This document shows positions 9,354 through 19,192 of a DNA stretch of 45,593 bases, in pieces; the first letter of the stretch is position 1, and each line of letters begins with the position of its first letter. The notes under the pieces were generated by a model. That model was not told where the DNA came from. It was given only the letters and a program-made list of their open reading frames with translations, and did not search any database. Both the position numbers and the translations under genes were made by a program. Origin of the DNA: Lyngbya sp. HA4199-MV5 (GTDB lineage: Bacteria > Cyanobacteriota > Cyanobacteriia > Leptolyngbyales > Leptolyngbyaceae). The stretch spans positions 1-45,593 of the forward strand of contig JAHHHL010000049.1 of assembly GCA_019359375.1 (NCBI GenBank), in the 5' to 3' direction.

Positions 9354-9710
9354 CTACACACCAAGCTTTTCACGAATAACGTCAGGTTTATCTTTAAAGC
9401 CAACCATAACAGCAGTGCCGTCTTTGACGAAGAGTGGTCGCTTGAGTAACATGGCATCATTGGCAAAGGCATCGATCCATTGTGCGTCTGTCCAGTCATC
9501 TTTAGTGGTACCCAAAGCGCGGTAGGACTGCCCAGAGGTGTTTCGCATCGGTTTGGAGCCAAGTGCTTCTACCCAGCTTTGAATGAGCGATCGCGCTGGC
9601 GGCTTTTCCTTCGTATTCATGAATTCATACTCAACCCCGTTGCTTTCCAGCCAGGAGAAGGCTTTCTTGCAGGTGCCGCAGTTGGGAATACCGTAGACTT
9701 GGAGGGTCAT
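9354..9710 (-). CDS. ArsC/Spx-family thioredoxin-fold protein
   Basis: This 118-residue thioredoxin-fold protein belongs to the arsenate reductase-like family, which includes ArsC, YffB and Spx/MgsR. It begins with the fold's first strand and the redox motif N-C11-G-T-C14-K. The family's 'KRPLF' segment, equivalent to the ArsC 'RP' anion loop, is present near residue 90. The CxxC favours a redox-active or Spx/MgsR-like protein over classical ArsC, which has a single N-terminal cysteine. No ars operon genes are near, so arsenate detoxification is unsupported. It lies 41 bp upstream of the MNT gene on the same strand and may share its transcript. Confidence 0.85.
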   Translation of the reverse strand: MTLQVYGIPNCGTCKKAFSWLESNGVEYEFMNTKEKPPARSLIQSWVEALGSKPMRNTSGQSYRALGTTKDDWTDAQWIDAFANDAMLLKRPLFVKDGTAVMVGFKDKPDVIREKLGV

Positions 9711-9776
9711 AATGAGAAAGAACTGTTTTCCTTAGTTTAGGTGGATGGTTTGCGATTGGAGTAGCTGATGAGTTGG

Positions 9777-9816
9777 AAGGCAGAAGGCAGAAGTCAGGAG
9801 TCAGAAGTCAGGAGTA
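9777..9816. repeat. 'ggcagaa/ggagtcagaa' short tandem repeat
   Basis: This is a degenerate purine-rich repeat just upstream of the Uma2 gene start and belongs to the window-wide 'ggcagaa' family. Confidence 0.6.
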
Positions 9817-9823
9817 AAAGACA

Positions 9824-10393
9824 ATGGTACAAGTCCCCGAAAAGACGCTGACGTTAGAGGCATTTTTGCAACTGCCAGAAACGAAGCCTGCCAGTGAATA
9901 TATTGATGGACAAATCATTCAAAAACCAATGCCACAGGGAAAGCACAGCATATTACAAGGTGAACTGGTAACAAACATCAATGCCGTCGTTAAGCCGCAA
10001 CGGGTGGCGCTGGCATTTCCTGAATTACGTTGCACGTTTGGTGGACGATCGACCGTTCCAGATATCGCCGTGTTTACCTGGTCGCGCATTCCGGTAGACG
10101 ATCGGGGTGATGTTGCCAACTCCTTTCAAGCAGCACCCAACTGGACAATTGAGATCCTTTCGCCCGATCAGAAGTACATCAAAGTCACCAAAAATATTCT
10201 GCACTGCCTAACCCATGGTACTCAACTCGGTTGGCTCATCGACCCCGACGAACAAACCGTCTTGACCTACGCGCCCAGCAGACAACCCAACTTCTTCGAC
10301 GAAGCAACCGATGTGCTGCCTGTTCCTGATTTTGCAACAGGAGTACAGTTGACGATCGGAGAGCTATTTGGTTGGCTGAAATTGGTTAACTGA
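9824..10393 (+). CDS. Uma2 family (DUF820) putative restriction-endonuclease-fold protein
   Basis: This 189-residue protein belongs to the Uma2/DUF820 family, which is greatly expanded in cyanobacteria and has a PD-(D/E)XK nuclease fold. The core is visible as E25-Y-I-D-G near the N-terminus, V-P79-D80-IAVF in the centre, and W-T-I-E110-ILSPDQ, with D80 and E110 as likely metal ligands. The biological role of these proteins is unknown; transposon-linked or selfish spread is often assumed. It stands alone here, preceded by a short-repeat tract. Confidence 0.9.
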   Translation: MVQVPEKTLTLEAFLQLPETKPASEYIDGQIIQKPMPQGKHSILQGELVTNINAVVKPQRVALAFPELRCTFGGRSTVPDIAVFTWSRIPVDDRGDVANSFQAAPNWTIEILSPDQKYIKVTKNILHCLTHGTQLGWLIDPDEQTVLTYAPSRQPNFFDEATDVLPVPDFATGVQLTIGELFGWLKLVN

Positions 10394-10463
10394 GGTTGGG
10401 TGGCGATCGCTGACGGTCTGCCCTTGTTACACTTGAGCGACACGCATTGTAGAATGCAACGTT

Positions 10464-10688
10464 ATGTCAGAATTACTCGAAAGAATTACGGTTAATCCAA
10501 GGCAATGTGGTGGTCGTCCCTATATTCGAGGCATGAGAATTCGGGTGTCAGATGTTCTCGATCTGTTTGCAGCTGGATTGAGTGCTGACGCAATTCTGGA
10601 AGAAATGCCTGATCTTGAAGCAGATGATCTGAAGGCAGCACTTTTGTATGCCTCTCGTAAGCTCAATCATCCAATCTTGGTTGCATGA
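10464..10688 (+). CDS. DUF433 family protein, antitoxin-like
   Basis: This 74-residue DUF433 protein has a winged or helix-turn-helix-like fold and resembles VapB-type antitoxins. The family hallmark 'NPRQCGGRPYIRGMRI' is followed by 'VSDVLDLFAAG' and the acidic 'EEMPDLEADDLKAAL' helix. Its stop overlaps the start of the next gene in an ATGA quartet (10685-10688), the usual coupling with a DUF5615 PIN-like partner. That partner is frameshifted here, so this may be an antitoxin outliving its toxin. Confidence 0.9.
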   Translation: MSELLERITVNPRQCGGRPYIRGMRIRVSDVLDLFAAGLSADAILEEMPDLEADDLKAALLYASRKLNHPILVA

Positions 10689-11045
10689 TTATCTGGGTGG
10701 ATGCACATTTGTCTCCTGCGTTCGCGTAGCGTTGCACAGCAAGTCGCAATCTGGATTACTAATACATTCGGCATCACAGCATTCGCTCTACGAGATGTTG
10801 GGCTACGGGATGCTGAAGATCCTGAGATTTTTGAGGCAGCGAAGGCTCAGGGAATTATCTTTATGACAAAAGACAGCGACTTTGCCGATTTAGTTGATCG
10901 GTTAGGATCACCACCACAAATTATTTGGTTAACGTGTGGGAATACTTCAAATGCTTGCTTGCAAGAGATTTTGAGTGCAACGCTGCCAGAAGCACTGCGG
11001 CTTCTACAGACAGGCGAAGCGCTGGTTGAAATCAGTGGAGACTAG
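10685..11045 (+). pseudogene. DUF5615 PIN-like protein (toxin-like), frameshifted
   Basis: The reading frame opens at 10685, overlapping the DUF433 stop, and encodes MIIWVDAHLSPAFA with the conserved early Asp of PIN-like proteins. It then hits TAG. The rest of the domain (AIWITNTFGITAFALRD, LRDAEDPEIFEAAKAQG, MTKDSDF, GSPPQIIWLTCGNTSN) continues in the +1 frame to 11045. In family members the two parts are joined with almost no spacer, so the sequence between GCG (10720) and GCAATCTGG looks like an insertion of 22 or 25 nt, both of which shift the frame. A later start at 10701 would lack the N-terminal strand and catalytic Asp. The toxin function is probably lost. Confidence 0.75.
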
Positions 11046-11098
11046 CGGCACAACTTAGTAACGCCTACTTATGCGATCGCTGACAGCGTTGCATCGAC

Positions 11099-11140
11099 AC
11101 CCCACACCCTACTCCCTACTCCCTACTCCCCATTCCCACC
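11099..11140. repeat. 'ccctactccctactcc' repeat at the 3' end of the GH15 gene
   Basis: This is a C-rich short tandem repeat. Read on the minus strand, it supplies the last residues (V-G-M-G-S-R-E) and the TAG stop of the glycoside-hydrolase-like gene. Confidence 0.75.
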
Positions 11141-14100
11141 TGAGCCGTTTCAGCCAATTCTGTCAAGAACCGGAGCGCTTTCGCCACATAGCTGGCACAA
11201 TCATAAGGAGAACTGGCATAGAACGATCGCCATGCCGCTGCTTTGTGGTCATCGTAGCGATCATGATGATCGAGATGCTCGTCCATCCATGCCAGACGAA
11301 CGGCATGACCGACCAAGACATCCAGCACGATGTAGTCTTCAATTTGGAGGGTGGGGTTTTGTTCGGCGATCGCGGCGAGTTCCATCAGCGCTTCGATGTT
11401 GACCTGTCGGTATTCGGGTGCCTGGATTTTGTTCAGCAGATGTTCGACCTGGAGGGCAAAGTTCTTTTCGCCCGGAGTCGTTTCTGCCAGCAGTAGCTTG
11501 CTGTCCAGACGGTTGCGGCGTTCGAGTTTGTCGCCAATCACCAAGCCTTTGCAGTGCTTGAGCAGGTTCCACACGTTGGGGTAGAACTGCTTGGGGACGC
11601 GGTTGAGGGAGCCGTCTAGCTGACGTTTGCGCCACCAGTTTTCGACTTTGGGCTGAGTGTCCTCTTCCTGTTCCGATCGCACAATCCACTCGATATCCAT
11701 CTGCCGTTCTTTGATAGGCAGCGACTCCTGACGAAACAGCGCTTTGTCTAACCCCTGATAGCCTTCCAACACATGATGGAGACGGGTTTGCATTTCGTGG
11801 GGACTCAGTTGCATCAGGCGCTCATACGCTTCGTCTTGCGGTACGTTGAGTTCCCATGCCAGTTCGCTGGTGATGAGCAGAATGAGGTAGCCAACTCGGA
11901 GCGTGAGAAGTCCGTCAAACAGAGAGGGTTCCGCCTTGATTAGCAGGCTGAGGTAGATGAGGATCTCTTGCGTCAACATGCGATCGCGGATGTCTTCGCG
12001 GCAAAACTCCGTGATTTTCTCCATCACTTCGATCGGCGAACCGGGGCGCGTGATCAGCGATGCCTCACTGTAGGCGCGACCGACGGCAATTTGCTTTTGT
12101 CGTACCAGAATATCGGTAACGGCATCGGCAAGGCTCATGTCGATTTTGTTGCGGAGTCCAGCAGCACGACGGACGATCGCCCACTGCTTCAGCGTTCCGG
12201 CTTTGGCGTAAATTTCGTCCAGCAACGTGCTGACGGTGACTCGCTTCGCAGGCTGCCCAAATCCCGTATCAAAATCCAACCCTTTGAGCCGCACCAGGGT
12301 ACTCAGTAGCTCCACCTGTTCATACAGGTTTGCCGATTGCTTCAGGCTAGAGAGCAGTAGCCCCGTGTTGGTTTCGCACTCCAGCCGAAACTCTTGCGTG
12401 ATGCTGAGCGGCACCAGTTGATCGGGATGAAAGCTGAGGTACTGGGTTTCGGGCAGGGCATCCTGGACGGGCGATCGGGTGAAATCGAAGTCGTGCAAAA
12501 AGTCGATGCGTTCAACGGTTGCGGTGAGCATAAGCTGATTGAGCCGTCCAAGCTTCACCTGCACCCCATTGCAATTGCCATCGTGCAGTTCGCGCAGCAA
12601 GGTCAGCAGCGGCATGGTATCGGGCGCGTTCGGATCGTCTGCTTCCAGTATGTCCTGGGTAAGCAGCAGGGTCATGGTGGGTCGTCCAAGCTGGCTCCAG
12701 TGCCGCTGAATGTGCGCCAGTTCGGTACGAATCTGCGTCACCAAAACGTGGGGATCAAGAGCGAGATAGAATTGCTGCCTGTCGAAAATGGAGGGCAGAA
12801 AGACGAGGCGATCGCCCCGAATTTGAAAGATGCGTGCGGTGGTAAGGCTCCGCAACCGTCGAGCCGGACGACCACTGAGGCCGAGTTTATCGTTGCGTCC
12901 AATCTGGGTATAAACGGTGGCTAACTCCTGCGCTTCCCGCACCTGGAAGGACTCTGCCTGGGTGGGAGTCTGAGTGGCAATGCCATAGGCGGCTAACTGG
13001 AACTGAAGCGCTTCATTTTCTGCCAACAACGCAACCTGCACCTGGGGTGTGCGCTGCTGCCGGATATGGAGATGACGACCGAGGGGATCAATATCGCCCA
13101 CCGCTAGAAGATTCTCGCTGAGAAGCTGCCCCAGCAGGTACAAACTCTGCGCCCACACCAGCGGCACATTCTCGTTGGGCAGTCGCTTCTGGCTTTGAGG
13201 ACTCGCCTGCTCTGCTTCCACACGGTCTGCCGGGACGTAGTATAGCTCTGGCAACAGGTGCAGCCCATCCCGCTCGACGAGAACCGCTTGCAGCCGTTGT
13301 TGATAGTCCTGAATCTGATCCCGATCGCCCCGAAACACGGCATCCAGCAGCAGGTAGGTAAAGAATAGGGGCCATTCGCACTCGATATGCTCAAACTGCT
13401 TTAGTTCCCAGGGTTCGTAGTGCAGGCGGCTGGTGTCTTCCAGCACAGTCTGGTGTCCATCCCGCAAAAAGCGCTTGCAGCCGTACTTTCCTTGCAGTTT
13501 GGTCACAATGTCGTTACGGGTGCGATCGCGCAGCTTGTCATCATCCACCGCAAACGCTGGAAACCCAATCACGCTCAGCAGCGCGGCATCCACCTCTTTG
13601 GAACTGGACTCTCTGGGCAGCATGGATTCCAGCGTGATGCGCGATCGGGCGATTTCATCCGGCAGAACGTGAATGACCGAATTTTGACCGCCATGGACAC
13701 CAAACAGGTTCAGCCCGCTCATGGACTCCAGTGCCGCTTTTGCCATGCCGACAGAACTGGCGTTAAGCTCCGGGTTGCCGTGGTTAATCTTGTTGCCCCG
13801 CTCCCAGATGCCGTAGTCCGGTGTGCGGTAGGCGCGTCCGATGTAGTAGACCAGATTTTGGATGAAGTTCACCTCATCCGTTGTAAACACAATATGCAGC
13901 CCCGATGCCGTCATCTGCGCCAGCATCAGCAGAAAAATGGAGGTGGCATCTAGCTGCAAATGTCCCCACTGGTCATCTCCAACGACCGTGCCGCCTGTAT
14001 GGGTGTCGTACTTTGCATGGAGTGCATCCAATGGCGATTGCGTCACTTTAAACGTTTCCACCTTCTGCACCTGGCGCATCATGGCAAACAACAGCCCGCG

Positions 14101-14361
14101 CATGAGCTTAATGACGCTGTGTTCTAGCTCAAAGGTGCGCCCCCGATCGTCATCCAGCCGCCGATACGCCAGTCCCAGACCCCACACCGCCAGAATGCTG
14201 TAGACGTTATCTCGCACCCAGGCATCGGTATAGTCACCGTGAGCATTCACTGCCGTACTTGCGGGCAGCAACCCTGTAATAGGATTCTGGCGGATCAAAA
14301 TGATCGCTTTAATCTGCTCGTAGTAGCTATCCAGCCGATCCTGTAGCGTTTCAGTTCGCAT
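11116..14361 (-). CDS. Glycoside hydrolase family 15 / phosphorylase kinase alpha-beta-like protein
   Basis: This very large protein (about 1081 residues) is related to GH15 glucoamylase-like alpha/alpha barrels and to the regulatory subunits of eukaryotic phosphorylase kinase. The N-terminal 'NPITGLLPAST...DAWVRDNVYSIL' block, 'YGIWERGNKINHG...ELNASSVGMAKAALE' and the C-terminal 'DDHKAAAWRSFYASSP' are family hallmarks. It is cytosolic, with no signal peptide. The natural substrate of the cyanobacterial members is unknown; an alpha-glucan role is inferred from the family. I place the start at 14361 (MRTETLQDRL) because upstream residues in the longer frame (to 14421) do not look conserved. 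The extreme C-terminus is repeat-encoded. Confidence 0.9.
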   Translation of the reverse strand: MRTETLQDRLDSYYEQIKAIILIRQNPITGLLPASTAVNAHGDYTDAWVRDNVYSILAVWGLGLAYRRLDDDRGRTFELEHSVIKLMRGLLFAMMRQVQKVETFKVTQSPLDALHAKYDTHTGGTVVGDDQWGHLQLDATSIFLLMLAQMTASGLHIVFTTDEVNFIQNLVYYIGRAYRTPDYGIWERGNKINHGNPELNASSVGMAKAALESMSGLNLFGVHGGQNSVIHVLPDEIARSRITLESMLPRESSSKEVDAALLSVIGFPAFAVDDDKLRDRTRNDIVTKLQGKYGCKRFLRDGHQTVLEDTSRLHYEPWELKQFEHIECEWPLFFTYLLLDAVFRGDRDQIQDYQQRLQAVLVERDGLHLLPELYYVPADRVEAEQASPQSQKRLPNENVPLVWAQSLYLLGQLLSENLLAVGDIDPLGRHLHIRQQRTPQVQVALLAENEALQFQLAAYGIATQTPTQAESFQVREAQELATVYTQIGRNDKLGLSGRPARRLRSLTTARIFQIRGDRLVFLPSIFDRQQFYLALDPHVLVTQIRTELAHIQRHWSQLGRPTMTLLLTQDILEADDPNAPDTMPLLTLLRELHDGNCNGVQVKLGRLNQLMLTATVERIDFLHDFDFTRSPVQDALPETQYLSFHPDQLVPLSITQEFRLECETNTGLLLSSLKQSANLYEQVELLSTLVRLKGLDFDTGFGQPAKRVTVSTLLDEIYAKAGTLKQWAIVRRAAGLRNKIDMSLADAVTDILVRQKQIAVGRAYSEASLITRPGSPIEVMEKITEFCREDIRDRMLTQEILIYLSLLIKAEPSLFDGLLTLRVGYLILLITSELAWELNVPQDEAYERLMQLSPHEMQTRLHHVLEGYQGLDKALFRQESLPIKERQMDIEWIVRSEQEEDTQPKVENWWRKRQLDGSLNRVPKQFYPNVWNLLKHCKGLVIGDKLERRNRLDSKLLLAETTPGEKNFALQVEHLLNKIQAPEYRQVNIEALMELAAIAEQNPTLQIEDYIVLDVLVGHAVRLAWMDEHLDHHDRYDDHKAAAWRSFYASSPYDCASYVAKALRFLTELAETAQVGMGSRE

Positions 14362-14477
14362 CGACATACCATTCAGACTGAGAAGGATAAGACGGTTAAA
14401 AGGCGCGATCGCCGATCGCACCTCTAAATCGCTCCATTATCGCCTTTTCCGAAGGAATGACCGTTGCGGTTTACACG

Positions 14478-14528
14478 GAGTTGGGAATGGGGGAGTGGGG
14501 AGTGGGGAGTCGGGAATGGGGGAAGGCA
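14478..14528. repeat. G-rich 'ggggagtggggagt' short tandem repeat
   Basis: This is the complement of the ccctactcc family seen at 11.1 kb, located just upstream of the GH15 start. Confidence 0.6.
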
Positions 14529-14592
14529 AACGGAAGAGGATCTGAACTGTTTTGGATGCTTGCCGCGATCGTCTGAAGAATCTCGAAGGGGA

Positions 14593-14919
14593 TTGAGAGA
14601 GCCTCTGAGAATGTTAGGAGGCTTGCTGAGAGTGTTGAAAGAGCCTTCGAGAGTGTCTAGAGAAGCTCTGAGAGTGTCGAAAGAGTCTGCGGAAGGTGTT
14701 GAAAGAGCCTCTGGAAGTGTCTAGAGACTTGCTGAGAATGTCGAAAGAGCTTTGGGAAGTGTTTAAAGAGGCTCTGAGAGTGTCGAAAGAGGTTGTTGAA
14801 AGTATCGAAAGAGTCTCTGGAAGTGTCTAGAGAAGCCCTGAGAATGTCTAGAGAGCTTCTGGAGAGTGTCTAGAGAGTCTCTGAGAATGTCTGGAGAACC
14901 TCTGAGAGTGTCTAAAGAG
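14593..14919. repeat. About 15 tandem copies of a degenerate 21-bp unit
   Basis: The unit is roughly agagcctctgagagtgtctag, and nearly every copy is exactly 21 bp; a few have 22. Variation is concentrated in the middle (cctctg, gctctg, cttgct) and the end (ctag, cgaa, ttaa). The period is two DNA helical turns or seven codons, but stop codons recur in the frames I inspected, so it does not encode a long protein. It lies in an 816-bp gene-free stretch between GH15 and a minus-strand membrane protein. The function is unknown; candidates are a protein-binding array, a curved region or a simple minisatellite. Confidence 0.85.
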
Positions 14920-15000
14920 TAATGACACTGAAGTAAGCGCTTACCAATGGCTGAAAGCGTTGATCAACCCTACTCAAAGGCTGAAAGCATTGATCGCTCT

Positions 15001-15043
15001 TCATCCTTTAGCCTTCATCCTTCGGCCTTTAGCCTTCAAATTT
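15001..15043. repeat. 'ccttcagcctttagcc' short tandem repeat
   Basis: These are degenerate 'tcatcctttagcct' units; the family recurs at about 23.95, 32.25 and 43.4 kb, usually in spacers after genes. Confidence 0.6.
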
Positions 15044-15109
15044 CCCCTCATTTATCCGGATTCTCCCCGCAGGCTGGGAACAATAGAGTGGTAGATGCAC
15101 CCTGATAAT

Positions 15110-15140
15110 AGCCCCCGGCGCTTGTCGTCGGGGCTTTTTC
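15110..15140 (+). terminator. Strong intrinsic terminator without an obvious upstream gene
   Basis: The left arm agcccccggcg (15110-15120) pairs with cgtcggggct (15126-15135) around a cttgt loop, leaving one bulged C and one G-T pair. A run of five Ts follows. The T tract is on the plus-strand side only. The neighbouring genes on both sides are on the minus strand, so this may end a small RNA transcribed from within about 14930-15110. Confidence 0.7.
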
Positions 15141-15237
15141 TTTGGGAGGGGCGATCGACAATGCGTAGCAAATAAAGACCTAATAAGCAAGATTTGACCT
15201 TCTGCCCTCTGCCTTCTGCCTTCAAAATGGCTCCGTT

Positions 15238-16062
15238 TCAATGCCGTCGAGCCGCCAAGTCAGCATATTCGCCTAACCACTCATCTTTGGGATTCAGGGA
15301 GAACAGCAGCATTTCTACCAGCCCAAATAGAACGCTTTTGCGCCACAATCTTTGCTTCTGTTGCGTGCGATCCCGTTGAATTAAGTCAAGAAACGCCTGT
15401 GCTGATAGATCTGGAAGGATTTGAAGGTGCAAGTCAGTCATCATTTGCTGACGCAAGGCTAAGTGCGATCGCAACAACTGCTGAGGCTCGGCTCCAGACT
15501 CATACACACTTAAAACATGGGGCTGTCGGAAGAAGGCGTAAGCAGTGGCGGAGGTCAAACTTTTTTGGCGGTCAGTAGTAACTAGCCTCCAGTTTTGCTC
15601 TAGAGCGCTAACAATTAAACAATTCATAGGCAACTGTCCGATCAACTCGCTGACTTCAGCAAAGCAATGGTATTCGGCATGAGTGAAAAGTCTGGACACG
15701 TCGCTCGACGATTCAATGCCTTTATAATCACCCAGCTTTGTAAAACCCAGTGCTTCTAAGCTTCTGGTGTAGGCGTTTAAAGAGTCGCTATCAATAGATG
15801 GCACTGTCTCTAATTGCGTTGGCTCGTGCCTATATCGATCGGGAATGGCAATCATAAACAGCAGCTTTGCAACGACCTCAAACAGCACAATGAGAGGAAG
15901 CAGAGCCACAAGGAAAGCGATCGCAGGGCGAGGAAAAACGTGAAGTCTTTCTAAAAACAAAAAAATAGCGCTAGATACTTGAGAACCCATGCCGTTCCAA
16001 AGGGCGGAAAAGTAAAGTGCTGCTAGAAAAGGCAGAACGGTTGTTATGAGTCTAGATTTCAT
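15238..16062 (-). CDS. Membrane protein of unknown function
   Basis: This 274-residue protein has two membrane helices near the N-terminus, at about 5-35 and 43-72, followed by a soluble domain of about 200 residues. The soluble part is mixed, with Trp/Tyr-rich strands ('NWRLVTTDRQKSLTSATAYAF') and an acidic helix, and I recognise no catalytic motif. Its 3' end lies just after a 'ggcagaa' repeat at 15195-15227. I do not recognise the family. Confidence 0.75.
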   Translation of the reverse strand: MKSRLITTVLPFLAALYFSALWNGMGSQVSSAIFLFLERLHVFPRPAIAFLVALLPLIVLFEVVAKLLFMIAIPDRYRHEPTQLETVPSIDSDSLNAYTRSLEALGFTKLGDYKGIESSSDVSRLFTHAEYHCFAEVSELIGQLPMNCLIVSALEQNWRLVTTDRQKSLTSATAYAFFRQPHVLSVYESGAEPQQLLRSHLALRQQMMTDLHLQILPDLSAQAFLDLIQRDRTQQKQRLWRKSVLFGLVEMLLFSLNPKDEWLGEYADLAARRH

Positions 16063-16282
16063 GATGCTTTACAGCTAAAGTCTCATTTCCGAGCTAACTC
16101 CTGGGGTGTTTTCAAGCAGAGAGACCGTCTGTACAGACGCTATGTGTAACGTCCCTACTAACCCCCTGGAACGATTCAACCTTAAGCATTCCCCAGAGCA
16201 TGAATGGCGGAACGTTAATCTGTCTCCTCTTTGCCGTATGCAAGTAACCAGGCATCAGCGCGAAATGTAACGGATTGCAACG

Positions 16283-16288
16283 TATAAT
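16283..16288 (+). promoter_or_regulatory. Possible -10 element for pds
   Basis: A perfect TATAAT lies 39 bp upstream of the pds ATG. No good TTGACA-like -35 sits at the expected distance, so an activator-dependent or atypical promoter is possible. Confidence 0.4.
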
Positions 16289-16317
16289 GAGAGCAATCCA
16301 ACCTTGAAGAAGTTTAA

Positions 16318-17775
<1,458 letters not shown>

Positions 17776-17817
17776 GTCTTCGCTGTCTACAGCGAGTGTA
17801 TAGGCGTTCGCTGTCTC

Positions 17818-17823
17818 TATAAT
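17818..17823 (+). promoter_or_regulatory. Possible -10 element between pds and crtB
   Basis: A TATAAT occurs in the 239-bp pds-crtB gap, next to a small hairpin tcgctgtCTacagcga at about 17779-17794. There is no clear -35. It may give crtB its own transcript in addition to read-through from pds. Confidence 0.25.
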
Positions 17824-18014
17824 GTTCGTATTTTCAACGGATAGTTCTTTTTAAAGCTAACCGTTTGATGAAGCATTAAGCGGCTTTGGGGTGAAGGGTT
17901 TAAGTAACGTTGCCATGATTATTGTATCGTGGGCACGCTCTCATCCCTTACTGCGATCGCCCTGCCTACCCTGAATCTGCTCACCTGCCCTGTTCGCCAA
18001 GCGTTCTCAAGGAA

Positions 18015-18950
18015 ATGCTGAAATTGCCTGATTATTCTTGTGTGAGGACTCTCGCTTCCCTGGAAGATGCCTACGAACTCTGCCGCCAAATCACGGCAAA
18101 GTATTCCAAGACCTTCTATCTGGGCACGATGCTAATGCCAGAAGCGAAGCGTCGGGCAATCTGGGCAATCTATGTCTGGTGTCGTCGCACCGATGAGTTA
18201 GTGGATGGTCCTCGCGCAAGCTTAACCACACCCGAAACGCTAGACCAGTGGGAGAAGCAACTGGAATCAGTGTTTGCGGGTCAGCCGATCGAAGATCCTG
18301 ATGTGGCGCTGGTGGATACGCTGGAACGATTCCCGGCGATCGACATTCAACCCTTCCGGGACATGATTGCGGGGCAGCGGATGGACTTGTACCGATCGCG
18401 CTACGAAACCTTTGAGCAGCTTGAACTCTATTGCTACCGTGTCGCAGGCACCGTTGGCTTAATGACGACCCCCGTGATGGGCATTGATACCACCCCGCGC
18501 ACGGCACCCTGGGATGTGTACCGTAAAGTCAGTGACGATCCGACCAAAGAAGCCGTAGCGCTGGGAATCGCCAATCAACTCACCAACATTCTGCGAGATG
18601 TGGGTGAAGATGCCAGCCGAGGCAGAATTTACCTCCCGTTGGATGAGCTGGCGCTGTTTAACTACACCGAAGACGATCTGTTTAATGGCATTGTGGATGA
18701 ACGGTGGCGCGAACTCATGCGGTTCCAGATTCAGCGTGCCCGTAAGTTTTTTGCCTCTGCCGAACGGGGCATTCGATCGCTCAATCGGGATGCTCGCTTC
18801 CCCGTCTGGGCAGCCCTCATGCTGTATAGCGGCATTCTCGACGAAATCGAACGCAATGGTTATGACGTGTTCCGCCGCCGCGCCTATGTGCCCAGCGCAC
18901 GGAAGCTCACCTGTCTGCCGATCGCCCGTCTAAGAGCGGCTGTGCTGTAA
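18015..18950 (+). CDS. crtB: Phytoene synthase (CrtB)
   Basis: This enzyme condenses two geranylgeranyl diphosphates to phytoene, the committed step of carotenoid synthesis; its substrate is made by the crtE product encoded at 42.5 kb. The two Asp-rich Mg-diphosphate motifs are clear: DELVD in '[13 protein letters not shown]' and DVGED in '[18 protein letters not shown]'. I choose the ATG at 18015 ([20 protein letters not shown]), giving 311 residues. This matches typical cyanobacterial CrtB starts, and AAGGA lies just upstream. A longer frame back to a TTG at 17922 adds 31 residues that look non-conserved. Confidence 0.96.
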   Translation: MLKLPDYSCVRTLASLEDAYELCRQITAKYSKTFYLGTMLMPEAKRRAIWAIYVWCRRTDELVDGPRASLTTPETLDQWEKQLESVFAGQPIEDPDVALVDTLERFPAIDIQPFRDMIAGQRMDLYRSRYETFEQLELYCYRVAGTVGLMTTPVMGIDTTPRTAPWDVYRKVSDDPTKEAVALGIANQLTNILRDVGEDASRGRIYLPLDELALFNYTEDDLFNGIVDERWRELMRFQIQRARKFFASAERGIRSLNRDARFPVWAALMLYSGILDEIERNGYDVFRRRAYVPSARKLTCLPIARLRAAVL

Positions 18951-19015
18951 GCAACTGGCACTGGTCGCCTCCTCTCTGGGTATCCTCATCCTGTGTCAGA
19001 ATTGAGGAACCAGCC

Positions 19016-19192
19016 ATTTATCCAACGAACGAACAAGCCCACGCCTGCCTGCGGGTCTGTCAAATGCTTTCCAATGGGTATCAAGATATTCACCTGTTTC
19101 GGTTTGACCCGCTCACAGGCTGTGTTTACATTCTTGCAGGTGATGACATCGAAGTGAGTGTACATCCGAATGGACTTTGGGATTTCCTATGA
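19016..19192 (+). CDS. DUF6888-like small protein with a probable ATT start
   Basis: This 58-residue frame encodes NEQAHACLRVCQMLSNGYQD, then HLFRFDPLTGCVYILAGDD and a [10 protein letters not shown] ending, a pattern I associate with the cyanobacterial DUF6888 family. No ATG, GTG or TTG lies near the expected N-terminus. A GAGGA Shine-Dalgarno at 19004-19008 sits 7 nt before an ATT at 19016, giving M/I-YPTNEQAH. An internal ATG at 19064 would remove the conserved CLRVC part. The stop overlaps the ATG of the next gene in an ATGA quartet. The function is unknown. Confidence 0.7.
   Translation: MYPTNEQAHACLRVCQMLSNGYQDIHLFRFDPLTGCVYILAGDDIEVSVHPNGLWDFL

Noticed and set aside
9354-9710. Calling this gene a classical arsenate reductase (arsC)
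   Set aside because: It has an N-terminal CxxC as in Spx/MgsR-like members, and no ars operon genes are near.
11071-11496. Plus-strand frame opposite the GH15 gene
   Set aside because: It is an antisense shadow of a long, well-supported gene and starts in a repeat tract.
14464-14724. Plus-strand frame encoding a heptad-like Arg/Glu/Leu protein across the 21-bp repeats
   Set aside because: The heptads are a product of the 21-bp period. The frame is soon closed by stops built into the repeat unit, and there is no ribosome binding site.
17922-18014. N-terminal extension of phytoene synthase from a TTG start
   Set aside because: The extra 31 residues do not resemble known CrtB starts, and the ATG at 18015 gives a typical N-terminus.
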